Part shown: positions 25,701-35,702 of the stretch, in pieces
How positions within the stretch are numbered: position 1 is the first letter of the stretch
How the letters are laid out: every line of letters starts with the position of its first letter
NCBI GenBank assembly: GCA_037176905.1
Contig: JBBBWG010030942.1
Location: 1 to 42,500, forward strand
Length of the DNA stretch: 42,500 nucleotides
Reading direction: 5' to 3'
From: Azolla pinnata
Lineage: Eukaryota; Streptophyta; Polypodiopsida; Salviniales; Salviniaceae
Translations under genes and position numbers: made by a program
Notes under the pieces: model-generated
The model's database searches: none
What the model was told of the DNA's origin: nothing
Seen by the model: the letters and a program-made list of their open reading frames with translations, nothing else

Positions 25701-27691
25701 ATTCGAATGCCTTCTGTAACTCCCTTAATCCCCGCAGAGTCAAAAAGCCAGATAATCTCTGTTGCTGTTGTTCAAAATAATGGTTTTATATACACACATG
25801 TAACGCGAAACTCTTTATCCATTTTCCATATTAAATTATCTACTGACCCACGCCTTATTTTCTCACATAATGAGTATGGGTAAAAAGGTTAGGTTTAAAA
25901 AAAATACCATTGAAGATTCTGCTGGAAAAGTAAGAATTTCAACTTTGTCAGGAGTTGTTCCCTTTAAAAATGGGATTGGGCCCCTCTCTACTTGCTTTTC
26001 CCTCTCACTTGCATGGTACTCTTGCTGAATCTCAAAATAAAAACGAAGTTCTTGCTTAATACATGATCCATGGACGTCGCCTAAAATAAATACACACATT
26101 ATTGAGACATTGACCCGTTCTTCAAAAGAAAACATGGAATCTTGACAGAAGATCCCTTCTCAACGATCTTACGCAACCCAACAGCAATCAATGTAAGTGT
26201 GTTCAGCAATGAAAACTTCAACTGGGAGTCCCAAGGGATGCCATCATCGATAAATGAGTGCTTCAACTACCGCCTTGCATAATAACCCACTTTTCCTGAT
26301 GTGGACACTGCCCTCATAATGGCATTTGGGCATACAAATACCACCCTTGTCCACTAACTGCCCACTTGGCTCCACGTAAATTTGGCTATGGAGATCTCAT
26401 TCGCCATGCAAGAAGAATACCGAATTGTCTACAATAGAAGCACAGATAAACAAACAGATCCAGAAGTATACGAAAAATATGGAATCCTCACTAATGGTCT
26501 GAGCTACCCAAATCTCTATGGCGACAGAATTTTTATAAAAGGATATGCATGGTCTCATCTATATAGATCTTAATACTACATTAGAAGTATAAACAAGAAC
26601 CAAGAAAGATCGCAATGAAGAACATGGAAACAAATAAACCTGTCAATAATAACATGTCACATCTTTAGAACGAAGATTCATGACAAAGTTTTTAGCACAA
26701 AGAAAGGTATACTATCACCAAAGAAAGAAAGAAAGATATCTTATCACCTTTTAAGAGGCCTATATGACCAAGATATTACATTATACATTGTTATCTCATC
26801 TTTGAGAACAAGAAAACAGCAGAAATGCTACTAGAAGTAACTGAGGATGACAAAAGAATCTTGTCATTTACATCATCAAAAGAAAATATAAAGAAATAGA
26901 GGAAGAAATATTTATTAAGGTCTTTTAAGAGGCCAAAATGATCTATGAGAACAAAGGTGATATTACACCTTACGTTGTGAGAACAACAAGGAAAGAGCAA
27001 CCTGAAAATATGATATATTAACATCTTGTAAACAGAAAAAGGACGGAATTTTCTATGACGGTGTATTGTCTATGAAAAGAATAAAATAAATAAATATAAC
27101 TAAAAGTGAGCCGCTAAAAGATCCTTTTAGTTAAACAATTAGTATCCTGAATATAGGTGGACTCAAATTCGTTTTCCAAAAGAACCCCAGTACGTATTCA
27201 GAATGGTGATGAACCTTGCATACTTGCATGATTACGAGAACAAATCGTCCAGAAGATGAAATGAAGAGATTATAAAACAATGTAGCTGAAGGAAAGATCC
27301 ACCAAAAAATGTTTTGAACAGATTGATTCATCAAAAAATGTATCCCAATAAGAGGTCCTCAAAAAGTAGATCCTAAAGAAGATGAATCCATAATTTCAAG
27401 AATTTAATGGAAAAACCTCCATTAAAGAATAGCCTTTCTCCCGAAGGTGATAACGTACCTCTCTCTCGGAGGTGATGCATACCAGCATTACATGAAAACA
27501 TATACAAACAAAAAAATGAACAGAATCCCAGATTCCCAAGGTGATCCCATTCAAATTCCATTATGATCATCATAATTAAATAGGATGCTCTAATCTTTCT
27601 TGCTTTCTTTGCGCGTCTCTCTCTCACTCAGCATCATCCCTCTCAAAATGTTCTACTCACCGCAAAGCTTGAGCGCCGATTTCCTCTCCAT
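10577..27691 (-). CDS. EF-hand and WD40-repeat protein, WDR49/WDY-like, 1015 aa, 26 exons
   Basis: Twenty-six exons with canonical borders keep one frame from ATG (27691) to TGA (10577), 3048 coding bases. Residues 69-118 form a degenerate helical EF-like segment (LRELQKAFESIEA, then DKEEFVKMCLNL). Residues 118-142 form a good EF-hand whose loop is 130-141, DVNNNGLVDWND, with Asp rather than the usual Glu at loop position 12. An acidic linker follows (ESEEEEEDD, exon 6). From about 217 to 860 there are some 13 WD-type strand ends, including LKLWHTDS, ITFYDVG, INIWNPFT, IKVWEMRN, VTVWDVKT, LSMWNFNN, VIVWKVDG, IYFWKVPE and VKAWKMNE, enough for two propellers. The tail (about 865-1015) is Ser-rich and then basic. 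EF-hand followed by a double propeller is the architecture of animal WDR49 and Drosophila WDY. The biochemical role is unknown; calcium-responsive scaffolding is an inference. The start is the only ATG in frame with exon 2; a stronger upstream ATG is out of frame. Confidence 0.88.
20545..20760 (+). repeat. Dispersed repeat, copy 1
   Basis: The reverse complement of this segment aligns with 31560-31780. Shared blocks include TTTTAAGAGGCCAAA, CTTCAAATGTTTTCATGTCTC and TCCAACATGGG. The open frame at 20444-20710 arises from this repeat and is not a gene. No terminal inverted repeat was found, so the element class is unknown. Confidence 0.55.
21057..21470. repeat. Diverged intronic repeat (two copies)
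   Basis: TTTAACCCAAACACTTT occurs at about 21057 and 21401. GGGAAGTACTA, TTGAGCTCCAAAT and AGGAATAATGTTGAA also each occur more than once. The order is partly shuffled, suggesting old duplications rather than a clean tandem. Confidence 0.45.
21887..22110. repeat. Imperfect tandem duplication, unit about 128 bp
   Basis: CTTCATCCAAAT recurs at about 21887 and 22018, and TGATCAATGCCACAA-like text near 21949 and 22075, with similar intervening sequence (AAGAACTATCTTCAT versus AAAAACTATTTTCAT). It lies in intron 8 of the EF-hand/WD40 gene. Confidence 0.6.
23251..23450 (+). mobile_element. LTR-retroelement fragment: tandemly duplicated primer-binding-site region
   Basis: Two copies of exactly 100 bp (23251-23350 and 23351-23450), about 90% alike. 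Each contains ACTAATGGTATCAGAGCAGG or the ACTAATGATATCAGAGCAGG variant. TGGTATCAGAGC is the well-known primer-binding site complementary to the 3' end of initiator tRNA-Met, and in plant Copia and Gypsy elements it directly follows the 5' LTR. No gag or pol frame follows, so this is a relic inside an intron. The upstream 22930-23250 may include LTR remnants. Confidence 0.65.
26081..27660 (-). other. Intron 1 of the EF-hand/WD40 gene (1580 bp)
   Basis: It is bounded by GCG|GTGAGT and TTTATTTTAG|GCGACG. It contains two loosely related segments starting with TTTTAAGAGGCC (near 26752 and 26927), the same motif as in the dispersed repeat at 31560-31780. No coding exon is needed here to keep the frame. 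Confidence 0.6.
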
Positions 27692-27768
27692 TTGACGACG
27701 ATGCCACCACTACTGCCACCACCACCACCACCACCACCATCAATAGACGAGGCATTGAAGGATTCCAT
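27692..27768 (-). promoter_or_regulatory. Leader of the EF-hand/WD40 gene with an out-of-frame upstream ATG
   Basis: An ATG at 27768 (context GCCATGG, strong) opens a frame of about 66 codons that begins MESFNASSIDGGGG, runs through exon 1 in the wrong frame and stops at a TAG in exon 2. The proposed main start at 27691 (CAAATGG) lies 77 bases downstream, so the two frames overlap. An overlapping upstream ORF of this kind usually lowers translation of the main frame, unless transcription starts downstream of it. Confidence 0.5.
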
Positions 27769-27785
27769 GGCACGCAGGGAAACAC

Positions 27786-27831
27786 CTAGAAGAAGAAGAA
27801 GAAGAAGAAGAAGAAGAAGAAGAAGAAGAAA
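27786..27831. repeat. (GAA)n microsatellite upstream of the EF-hand/WD40 gene
   Basis: About 14 uninterrupted AAG/GAA triplets on the plus strand, so a CTT/TTC tract on the coding strand. It lies just upstream of the out-of-frame ATG, in the probable leader or core promoter. Confidence 0.9.
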
Positions 27832-28189
27832 AGGAGGTAACTTCCGGCTTTTGAACTGATAAGCAAGCCCAAATAGAAGGCGAAAAGAACAGGCAACACG
27901 TTCCGATTGAGCGGCGGCGGATGGTCAGAAGTTCCAGCCTCGCGAAAGATGCATTCCCTTTCTCATTTGCCCGTCCCGTCGTCCATCAGGAACCGATTGT
28001 CGTCGCCATCGCTGAGAGCAGGAGAGGAGCTCTCTCTCCGTCTCTCTCTCTTTCCATCAAATTCTATGTATCTCTCAACGACCCCACAATGTTGGTTTTC
28101 GTGAACTTCTTGTTGTTTAACAAATTTTACAGACGTCATTTCGACGACATTTTTCGACCGATGAATTTTGCGTTGGAGAGTGGACCGAT

Positions 28190-28880
28190 CTCGTTGGGAT
28201 TCGACAACGATTCGATTATCGTGTCGATTGGATTGGATTTGGATTTGGATTTGGATTGAAATTGGATCGATCCGATCGTGAAAACAGAGATCAGCTTGCA
28301 TCGGATCGATCATGGCAATTGGATTGGATTGGATTGGATTTGGATCAATCCGATCGTGAAAACAGAGATCAAGTTGCATCGGATTGATCATGGCGATTGG
28401 ATTGGATTGGATTGGATCGGATCGATCCGATTGTGAAAACAGAGATCAACTTGCATCGGATCGATCATGGCAATTGGATTGGATTTGGATCGATCCGATC
28501 GTGAAAACAGAGATCGACTTGCATCGGATCGATCATGGTGATTGGATTGGATTGGATTGGATCGATCCGATCGTGAAAACAAAGATCGGCTTGCATCGGA
28601 TCGACCATGGCAATTGGATTGGATTGGATTTGGATCAATCCGATCGTGAAAACAGAGATCAACTTGCATTGGATCGATCATGGCGATTGGATTGGATTTG
28701 GATCGATCCGATCGTGAAAACGGAGATCAACATGCATCGGATCGATCATGGCGATTGGATTCGATTGGATCAATCCAATTGTGAAAACAGAGATCAACTT
28801 GCATTGAATCAATCATGGCGATTGGATTGGATTGGATCGATCCGATCGTGAAAACAAAGATCAACTTGCATCGGATCGAT
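28190..28880. repeat. GATCGATCCGATCG minisatellite, unit 67-83 bp, about 9 copies
   Basis: GAAAACAGAGATCAACTTGC (with minor changes) recurs near 28280, 28352, 28435, 28504, 28575, 28648, 28716, 28784 and 28851. Each is followed by ATCGGATCGATCATGG and a variable run of GGATT pentamers. Length polymorphism between units comes from the GGATT count. The long open frames in both directions (155, 142 and 97 aa) are repeat translations. Confidence 0.95.
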
Positions 28881-29540
28881 CATGCAATGCTGGCTCGAAC
28901 AGAGAGCCGAAAGAACAAAGAATATGATGAGGAACCGATTCGACAGTGATATTGCTCTCATGGAATCTTGGATTGGATTGAATCGATCCGATCGTGAAAA
29001 CAGAGATCAACTTGCATCGGATCGACCATGCAGTGCTGTGCTGGCTGGAATCGAGCTCTAACAGGGAACCGAAAGAATGAGGAAATGTGATGAGGAACCA
29101 ATTTGACAACGATTCCGTCATCATGGAATCTCGGATTGCTTCGATCCCGATCGCGAGAAACAGAGACCAGCTTGCGTCGGATCGATCGTGCACTTGCTGG
29201 CTGGAGAGCACTGAGCCGAAGAACGAAGAACGACGAGGAACCAGTTCGGCCACGGTTCGTGCTATCATGGCATCTCAAATCGGATCGATCCGATCATGAA
29301 AACGGTGGTCAACTTGCATCGATTCGACCGTGCATTGCTATGGCGAGAAATGAAGCTCGATCAAGGAGCCAAAGAATGATGAATGATGAGGAACCACCGA
29401 TTCGGGCAACGACTCTGTTATCATCATCGCATCTTGAATTGGGGTCGATCCGAGTCGTAGCACAATCGCCTACGATTCGGTCGTTTTCCGAATAGGCATC
29501 ACAAACGGCGGAGTTAGTCATGAAAACAGAGAGCAGATAC
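28881..29540. repeat. Higher-order extension of the minisatellite, unit about 145-165 bp
   Basis: The anchor reappears near 28997, 29158, 29298 and, degenerate, 29522. Now an extra block separates the anchors (TGGCTxGA, AGAGCCGAAAGAA, GATGAGGAACC, then GATTC and ATCATGGAATCT). So a longer composite unit of basic repeat plus inserted block was amplified about four times and diverged rightward. Confidence 0.85.
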
Positions 29541-30315
29541 CATGCCAATCCTCCTCCCAAGAGCTAACCGTAGACAATCGAGCTTTCTAGAGACCACACA
29601 AATGTGTGTTGCAAAGCCCATTGTCTTGCTCAATGTTATTGTCTCAAGCACCTGCCCATCAACTTTGACAATCCTCCTCTAATTTTTGAAGCAAAACAAA
29701 ACAAAGTTTCTCCCTTTCAAAATCCATATCTATTTATTTTGATGACCCACCCAAAAATCCACTCAAATACTTACACACAAAGATATGTATGTATATATAT
29801 ATAATATACACATATATATACACACACAATACATTCTGTTATTGTACTTGGAGGGGAACCACCTCCACCAAACTTCAGTCCTCTTGACAATGAATGATTG
29901 AGTACCTAGACACTTCATGTTATTCGATGTCGCCTAGAGCTTTTCTAATGCTGGTTAGTTCTTGGAACAAATCAAACACGTCTTTCGATGCTTTGAATCT
30001 TCAAAATAATAACAAGGAATGCAAGTTCCGCGGCGTCCTTCCCCAAACTATCATACAACTATCACGATCGCACATCCTTCGGATACGTTTGTTTCCGAGT
30101 ACTCCCTTTTTTAAGCTTCGACCAACTTCTGGACCAATGATACAGTCTCCTCTTGGAGCTCCGCATCTTTTTCCCCAACAGATGACGCATTCTTGGTTTG
30201 AAAGAAGAATTGTGACTTTACCTGCACGGTCCACTTCTCCCACAAACTCTTTCTGCAGAATATCACCACCACATTGTAAAGTCTAAATAAATTCTGTCAC
30301 AAGGGCACATTGAGC
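29541..30315. other. 3' flank of the ceramidase-like gene with one unassigned 130-codon ORF
   Basis: It contains a TA/TACA microsatellite (about 29786-29830) and a plus-strand open frame at 29894-30286. That frame includes KECKFRGVLPQTIIQLSRS and FERRIVTLPARS; its antisense is also open over 80 codons. I recognise neither. It may be a fragment of an older gene or element, or chance. Confidence 0.3.
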
Positions 30316-33300
30316 CTATATGCCTAGTTGGTAGGATGAGCATAGACCAAACAAACATAGTCGACAACGTGTGGCATTTGTTTCATACCTTTCAGTTTCC
30401 ACGCACCTACGGGCTAGCATGATCGTTATAAATACTGGTACCATAGCTGAACATAGATGCTTCAGGGTATGACCACTAACAACATTATGAGTTAGCTTGT
30501 ATATCCTCTTGTCTTTTGCCTCTTCAACTTTTGCAAGCAGATACCAACCTGTGAGGAAAAATCTGTAAGCACGAAACACTACATAATCCAGAAACATACT
30601 GGCTGCATGACCTATCCTTACCTGCTCCCCAAAGCCAGTAAACAGAATGTGTATATTTAGGTGGCAGAGCTATTGTCATAGCTGGTATGGCAAGACAAGG
30701 GACAAATTGCACCAAAGCATACGGTCGCAAATCATCTGCCAATCTGGATAAATGACAGGTTTGGAAGTGCATTTCAGTATCGGTGATCATGTGTATTGTA
30801 GAAATTTTTATTTTAGCTGGTCTTCTAGCCTCAATATGACGATAAACTAGTTGCAATCAGTGAAAAAAATACTTCTATGGCTATTTTGATAAGGATTTAA
30901 TCTGCCGATATGAGAATATATTTGTATTGTGCAGTTAAATAAATATCTCAAAGTAGTTTTTTAATAAATCACTGGATTGTGGAAAGTCAAATTACATGGA
31001 ATACGAGATATATAAGCCTTGCCTCCAATTATACCACTTGAAATAATACGAAGGAAATATGTTAGCACACACCTCCAATAGGCAACACTAATGACACCAA
31101 CAAGAAGAAGAAGAGCAAGTGATGCAGTCCCCTTGTGCTCGTCTACCCTTTCCATAATAAATACCGCCATTATTGATGAAAATGCAATCGTCATCTGCAA
31201 TCCAGACATGAAGGAAAGAAGTAAGGTACTGAAATGAAAACATGGTACAGTTCTACAGAATAATTTTGACTATTCCTCACATTAATGTTCGTCCATTTTG
31301 TGTCATACATGTCATAAAATACCATGCAGAATATGACATCCATAGTAGAGAAAATCGGCTGAGGCTTTTCTCATAATAAGGAGCCATCACCTTCTATAGG
31401 GAATAGGTTACCCTGATAGTCATGTAATTTTGGTGACGAACCATTGAAATTAGAGGCTAGGAATAAATGAATGTCCAGCAACATATGAACAAACCAAAGA
31501 AAAGGATCACGATTATGTCCACATTTTTATGAGGGCACATGGAACGAGAGAAGAACAACCGAAATAAAGTTAAACTAATATCTTTTGAGGCCAAAATAAC
31601 CTATAAGATCAAAGTGAGAAACTACATCTTCAAATGTTTTCATGTCTCAAACAAGAACAAATATGACTACACTAGACCTAATAAAACTAGATCGTGTGCT
31701 TAGATGGCCTGAATCTTTTGCCTTCCAAAAATTTCCAACATGGGCTGCTCCAAGACTAGCGATCTCAAAATGAGAGGCAATTTTGGCGTCCCTTGATGAT
31801 GGCCATGAGAGGCAATTTTGGCGTCCCTTGATGATGGCCATGAGAGGCAATTTTGGCGTCCTTGATAATTTCCTTGGACATGAAGGTCGACATGCGACAC
31901 AACACCTTGCTTGTTTCTATAAACGCATGGTCACATGCACGTTGAGCTTGATTCTCAACAATTGCCTACACAAAGAATGCACGCACGTCTTAGTCCTTGT
32001 GATTTCGGAGCTATAAACCCCAAAAAGTGATGATTTTTTGGCATGTAGAGGACCCAAGGCCACATAAAATGGGAAGACCTAGGTGCTCCTCATGAACTAA
32101 TCACAATCACAATAACTCAATGGAGCAAAGTAACCCTAATGTTGCAAGTACCTGGTGGCAGGACAAATGTTGGGCCAGACCCTATGGCTAATTTCCACCA
32201 AAATGGTAAAACTTGACAATAAACAATGAGGATGCGCTCCAAAAATGTGCTTTTGACAAAGGCGTTCTCAATGAGGATGCCCTTAATCATTGACAAGAAT
32301 GATCTCAAGAACGATGCCACCAACAAACAATGCCATCCATAGCCAAAAGCAGTAATTTTGCCTCAAACCCCTTGTTATTAAGACCTAAGTGTTTTTTTTT
32401 TGTTCCATCAAAAATAGAGAAATCTTCTCCTCCCTTGCATGGACAAACAATTCAGTGCATTCAGTTTTCTATAGAAGTGTTTCGGACCCAAGTTGGACTT
32501 GAACCTATGTCCTCAATATTGAACACTCAAAGACAATGGGTCTAACACATGGCAATGTGTACTATATTCATCTCTTTTGACGTCAACTTCTCGTCTTCTT
32601 TAAACTAAATGGTGAATTACCCATTGCTACATTTTCTGTCTAGTACATAAGCCATAAAACGACGCAGGACAATAAGTACTCGAAAATACATTTGTGATTC
32701 AGGCAACATAAGAGAGCAAGGACTTTATTTCTGAACCTGAGCAAGGTATTCCACGCTGACATATGGTCTCTTGTTTGTTCTTATAAGCCATCTGGACTTT
32801 TCCAAGATGTAAACGTATCATATTTGGAATGCCTGACATATGTAGACAGATACAATGCATGATTCGCGGAATTCAATTTTGTTGCTTCCGAGGATTGCTA
32901 ACAAGGACAGAACTATGATCAGTGATACCAGATGTGTCTTTCTCTACTCAAAATCAGAACCAAAATCAAGGAAAAGCAAATCAGCAAATTTGGACACAAG
33001 CTTTTCTTCAGCTTTGAATTTCCTTTAGGTTCGTGATTTCAAAACATCCCATCTGCACTACTGAAGAGAACGCTTTGCGATGATTGTCTGGTCCATGGAT
33101 CATGTTGGGCGCCATGGACTTAGCATTCACCATTTTTGTCACACACACACATATATATCCAATACATTATATCAAAGTGCAATTGACAATTTCCAGAAAA
33201 CATTCAATGACTATAAAACGAGAATACTCACAGGTAATCGATCCCATACAAGTGTAGAATCATCAGGTTTAAGATGATAATATGCTGAACCAAAGGCTGT

Positions 33301-34348
33301 CGATGTGATACCAATAAAAAAGAAGGCCCAACCCCATACTTCTCCTGTAGAACTATACAAGAGAATAAATGGAATCAACTACTAGATAATTCGACCACTG
33401 GAGGGAAACAGGTGAAGTATGCTCATAGAGTTACCTTAGTCCTAGATAGTTTCCATGGAAACACAGAACAAGTCCAATAACCCCAATAACTAAGAAAGGG
33501 AAGTTTGAGAGCACATTTAATGTGTTTGGAACGCCTGACACAACCAATGGAACGTTTGTCAAGCATAACCATATCAGAAGAAAGGCATATCCTAGAAAAC
33601 ACAGATATGATAAATTTCCAAAAAGAATCACAAGTAATTGTAAAATACTGGGAACCATGTCAGCAGATTGTGACAATATTTCAAAGTTCTAATTCCACGC
33701 TACACAAGCTCTACTTCTATGTTTCTTGCTTATAAAGTACAACGATTCTTCTCTAGAATTTGGGATGTTGGCAAAAGGTTTAACCTTGAATATACTCTAT
33801 TCATGCGACTAGATAAGGTTATTTCATGTGCTGAAGTTCGCTTATAACACTGTCAATATAGCAAAATAGGGAAGAGTGATGGAAGGCCTAGCACTAATAA
33901 ACGAAGACCCGATCTCTTACCCATGTAATCCAAGCATGATGATCCTAAAGCAATCATTTTTCTTTGACATATCCATGCCAAACTCAATCTGATCAAACAA
34001 AGGATCAACAAGTCATACATGTGATTTAACATGGCCGCGGCTATGCGCCGCGGCTTGCCATTCCTCTCATCAGAAATGATTCAGCCACAAACCCCCCAAT
34101 GTATCACTAAGCCAGACCATCCGCAGTCCTTTCATCGACGAAAGACAGACACCAAATGAAGGAAAAAGGCAAGCATCGGAGGAAATACCAATGAGGTTAC
34201 GCTGGTCAGCAAAATCGTGGTAAGACTGGTCTTGCGGGATGCGGGGAGTGACGAGCATGAGGACGACGAAAGAGAGGAGAGAGATGCACCATACGAAGGC
34301 TCTGCTGCTGAGGAGACTTCCGCAGGGAGGCTCTTTGGGCTCATCCAT
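30316..34348 (-). CDS. Alkaline-ceramidase-like membrane hydrolase (CREST superfamily), 285 aa, 6 exons
   Basis: Exons 34348-34189, 33534-33435, 33352-33232, 31194-31073, 30743-30622 and 30548-30316; every junction is GT-AG and in phase, ending at TAG. The protein has seven or eight hydrophobic segments (near 18-36, 66-83, 95-110, 128-142, 151-166, 175-195, 200-215 and 240-256). The superfamily signature is complete: Ser109 and His113 in GSAYYHLKPDD, Asp124 in VWDRLPM, and His235 and His239 in SGHTLKH. The Ser-x3-His, His-x10-Asp and His-x3-His spacings equal those of the zinc-binding site of human ACER3 (Ser77, His81, Asp92, His217, His221). Expected role: hydrolysis of an amide-linked lipid, possibly ceramide, in an endomembrane. 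The WDRLPMTIAF subgroup differs from the classic plant ACER3 orthologue, so the substrate is uncertain. The start ATG (GCCATGG) is strong; an in-frame ATG 57 bases upstream could add 19 residues. Confidence 0.9.
31560..31780 (-). repeat. Dispersed repeat, copy 2
   Basis: This is an inverted relative of 20545-20760, located in intron 3 of the ceramidase-like gene. Blocks in common are TTTTGAGGCCAAA, CTTCAAATGTTTTCATGTCTC and TTTCCAACATGGGCTGCTCC. Two copies in opposite orientation in introns of different genes argue for a transposed SINE- or MITE-like sequence. Confidence 0.55.
31772..31870. repeat. 35-bp tandem repeat, 2.8 copies
   Basis: GAGAGGCAATTTTGGCGTCC starts at 31772, 31807 and 31842, a period of exactly 35. 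The first two units are identical and the third loses one C. Such near-identity indicates a recent expansion inside intron 3 of the ceramidase-like gene. Confidence 0.9.
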
Positions 34349-34421
34349 GGCCCTGGGGCTTCGTCCTCGGGGCGAGCTTCCGATGGATCGCCTGTGCATA
34401 TACACAATTTCACAACAGAAA

Positions 34422-34512
34422 TTCTTCTTCTTTCATCTTCTTCTTCTTTCTTTCTTTCTTCTTCTTCTTCTTCTTCTTCTGTCTTCTTTCTTCTTTCTTC
34501 TTTCTTCTCCCT
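34422..34512. repeat. CTT/TTTC microsatellite upstream of the ceramidase-like gene
   Basis: TTC, CTT and TTTC units fill about 90 bp on the plus strand, so a purine (GAA/GAAA) tract on the coding strand. It lies 75-165 bp upstream of the start codon, in the probable leader. Confidence 0.9.
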
Positions 34513-34594
34513 TAAACATGATTAGCTTGATAATTAGTGTCTAAATCTGGCTTTCTTAAGACATAATTAGACTAATGAGCTGGATTAATGCATG
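34503..34594. repeat. Direct repeat, left copy
   Basis: It shares about 85% identity with 37668-37756. Both read CTTCTCCC, then ACATGATTAG, GTCTAAATCT, GCTTT, TTAAGACATAATTAGA and TAATGAGCT. The two copies lie 3.17 kb apart in the same orientation and bracket the LINE relic. Confidence 0.8.
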
Positions 34595-35700
34595 TAAAAT
34601 GTATGTTTATATCAAAACAACACGGCGACGCTATCAAGAACTGCTTCAAAAGTAGCGATGAATGATGCGGCAAGGGCGACCTTCTGAGCTACAGATCTGA
34701 CTCGTCTGAGGGACAAAGCTCCACAAACAGCGTAGCTGTGGAAGCTGCCGAATCAGCTCTCCTCTTATCCTGCATTTATGTTTGAGATGCTCGAGAATGC
34801 GTATCGAATAAGAAAATCGTTCCGCAAGTTCCGAAATATACAGCATGCCCCGAGTACCTCTCAGATAATCGAACACAACCTTATATGCCGGGGTTGGTAA
34901 TACTATATCGCCTTCAATGGAAAACCCATCGAAAATGTGACCAGACGTTTCCGGTTGATGACCCCCCCCCCCACAATTGTGATATGATTGTCCATATATC
35001 GTTAGCATCATGGCAAGATATAAACCTGTGTTTTAAATCGTCATCAATCGCAATACAGGAGACAAATATACCACTGAAATCGCGGCAGCCTAATCGTTCG
35101 TACGGTTCTTCGAGGAAGAACGAAATCTATCCCTGCTTCCCAACTATGAATAAGAATCGATCGGAGCTCTTTCGATTTTCTTTGCGCAAACGCGGAAACC
35201 CAGCCAGCTAGCTAGCCCATCACCGCTTCGTTTGCGGTCAACAAGACAAAGCGAAGATGCATTGCTACGACTTGTTGAAGAGACTTAGAAGTTGTTGAAA
35301 GGAATATCTTAGCATGATTCTTTCGTAATGGGCACACGCCTGTTTGTGATCTCAAGAACCCTTTTTCAACAGCTATTTGTCCCAATTGCTCCCCGTGGCG
35401 CTACAGAACCTTGATAATTGGGATTTTAGGATGCAACCATACCTATGGTGTAAGGAATAGTTGACTCTCATCACGATATTCTGGTCCGCTTAATCATTAT
35501 TCTGATATTCGAACCCTGCTTGCTTGCTTGCTTGCTGCCAAAAAGAAAGAAAGAAAGAAAGGGGGGCGGGTCCCTGTCCCTGCCAATGCTAGGCCATGTA
35601 GTTAATTTGTATTTGCGGTCCACTAACGCCTGCCGCATTCGGTCCCTGTGACGCTGTTAGCGCTAGGTAAGCTTCTAACCACCGAGACAGCGGAGGTCTG
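34595..35700. other. Unassigned region between the direct repeat and the LINE
   Basis: It holds a poly-C run near 34963, a GCTT tetranucleotide run near 35519 and a GAAA run near 35545. A minus-strand frame at 35011-34646 (including YKVVFDYLRGTRGMLYISE) is not recognised. Confidence 0.4.
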
Positions 35701-35702
35701 AA

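Larger units (their letters stand above)
16985..27691 (-). other. Exon map of the EF-hand/WD40 gene, exons 1-14
   Basis: Exons in transcript order (minus strand): 27691-27661, 26080-25908, 25764-25669, 25329-25277, 25155-25059, 24868-24671, 24586-24472, 22483-22420, 20974-20914, 19163-19051, 18822-18586, 17582-17474, 17383-17210, 17092-16985. Lengths are 31, 173, 96, 53, 97, 198, 115, 64, 61, 113, 237, 109, 174 and 108. The two short exons 8 and 9 were found because the frame breaks without them. They supply AWISDLAAMAQ and ITFYDVGRLSLDV, which complete a WD blade. The exon 3 acceptor could instead lie 6 bases further in. The exon 10 donor is the weak GTCTGT. Confidence 0.82.
31195..33231 (-). 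other. Intron 3 of the ceramidase-like gene (2037 bp)
   Basis: It is bounded by TTACCT|GTGAGT and GATTGCAG|ATGACG, phase 0. It carries the dispersed repeat (31560-31780), the 35-bp tandem repeat (31772-31870) and otherwise AT-rich sequence without an identifiable gene. Confidence 0.75.

Noticed and set aside
27768..27768. The first ATG (MESFNAS) as the start of the EF-hand/WD40 protein
   Set aside because: It is out of frame with exon 2 at the only good acceptor and meets a stop; the 27691 ATG joins in frame.
28384..28851. 155-codon plus-strand frame (and 142- and 97-codon minus frames)
   Set aside because: They are periodic translations of the GATCGATC minisatellite, with no independent coding evidence.
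34217..34544. Plus-strand frames of about 100 codons over the start of the ceramidase-like gene
   Set aside because: Antisense shadows of exon 1 that continue into the CTT microsatellite.
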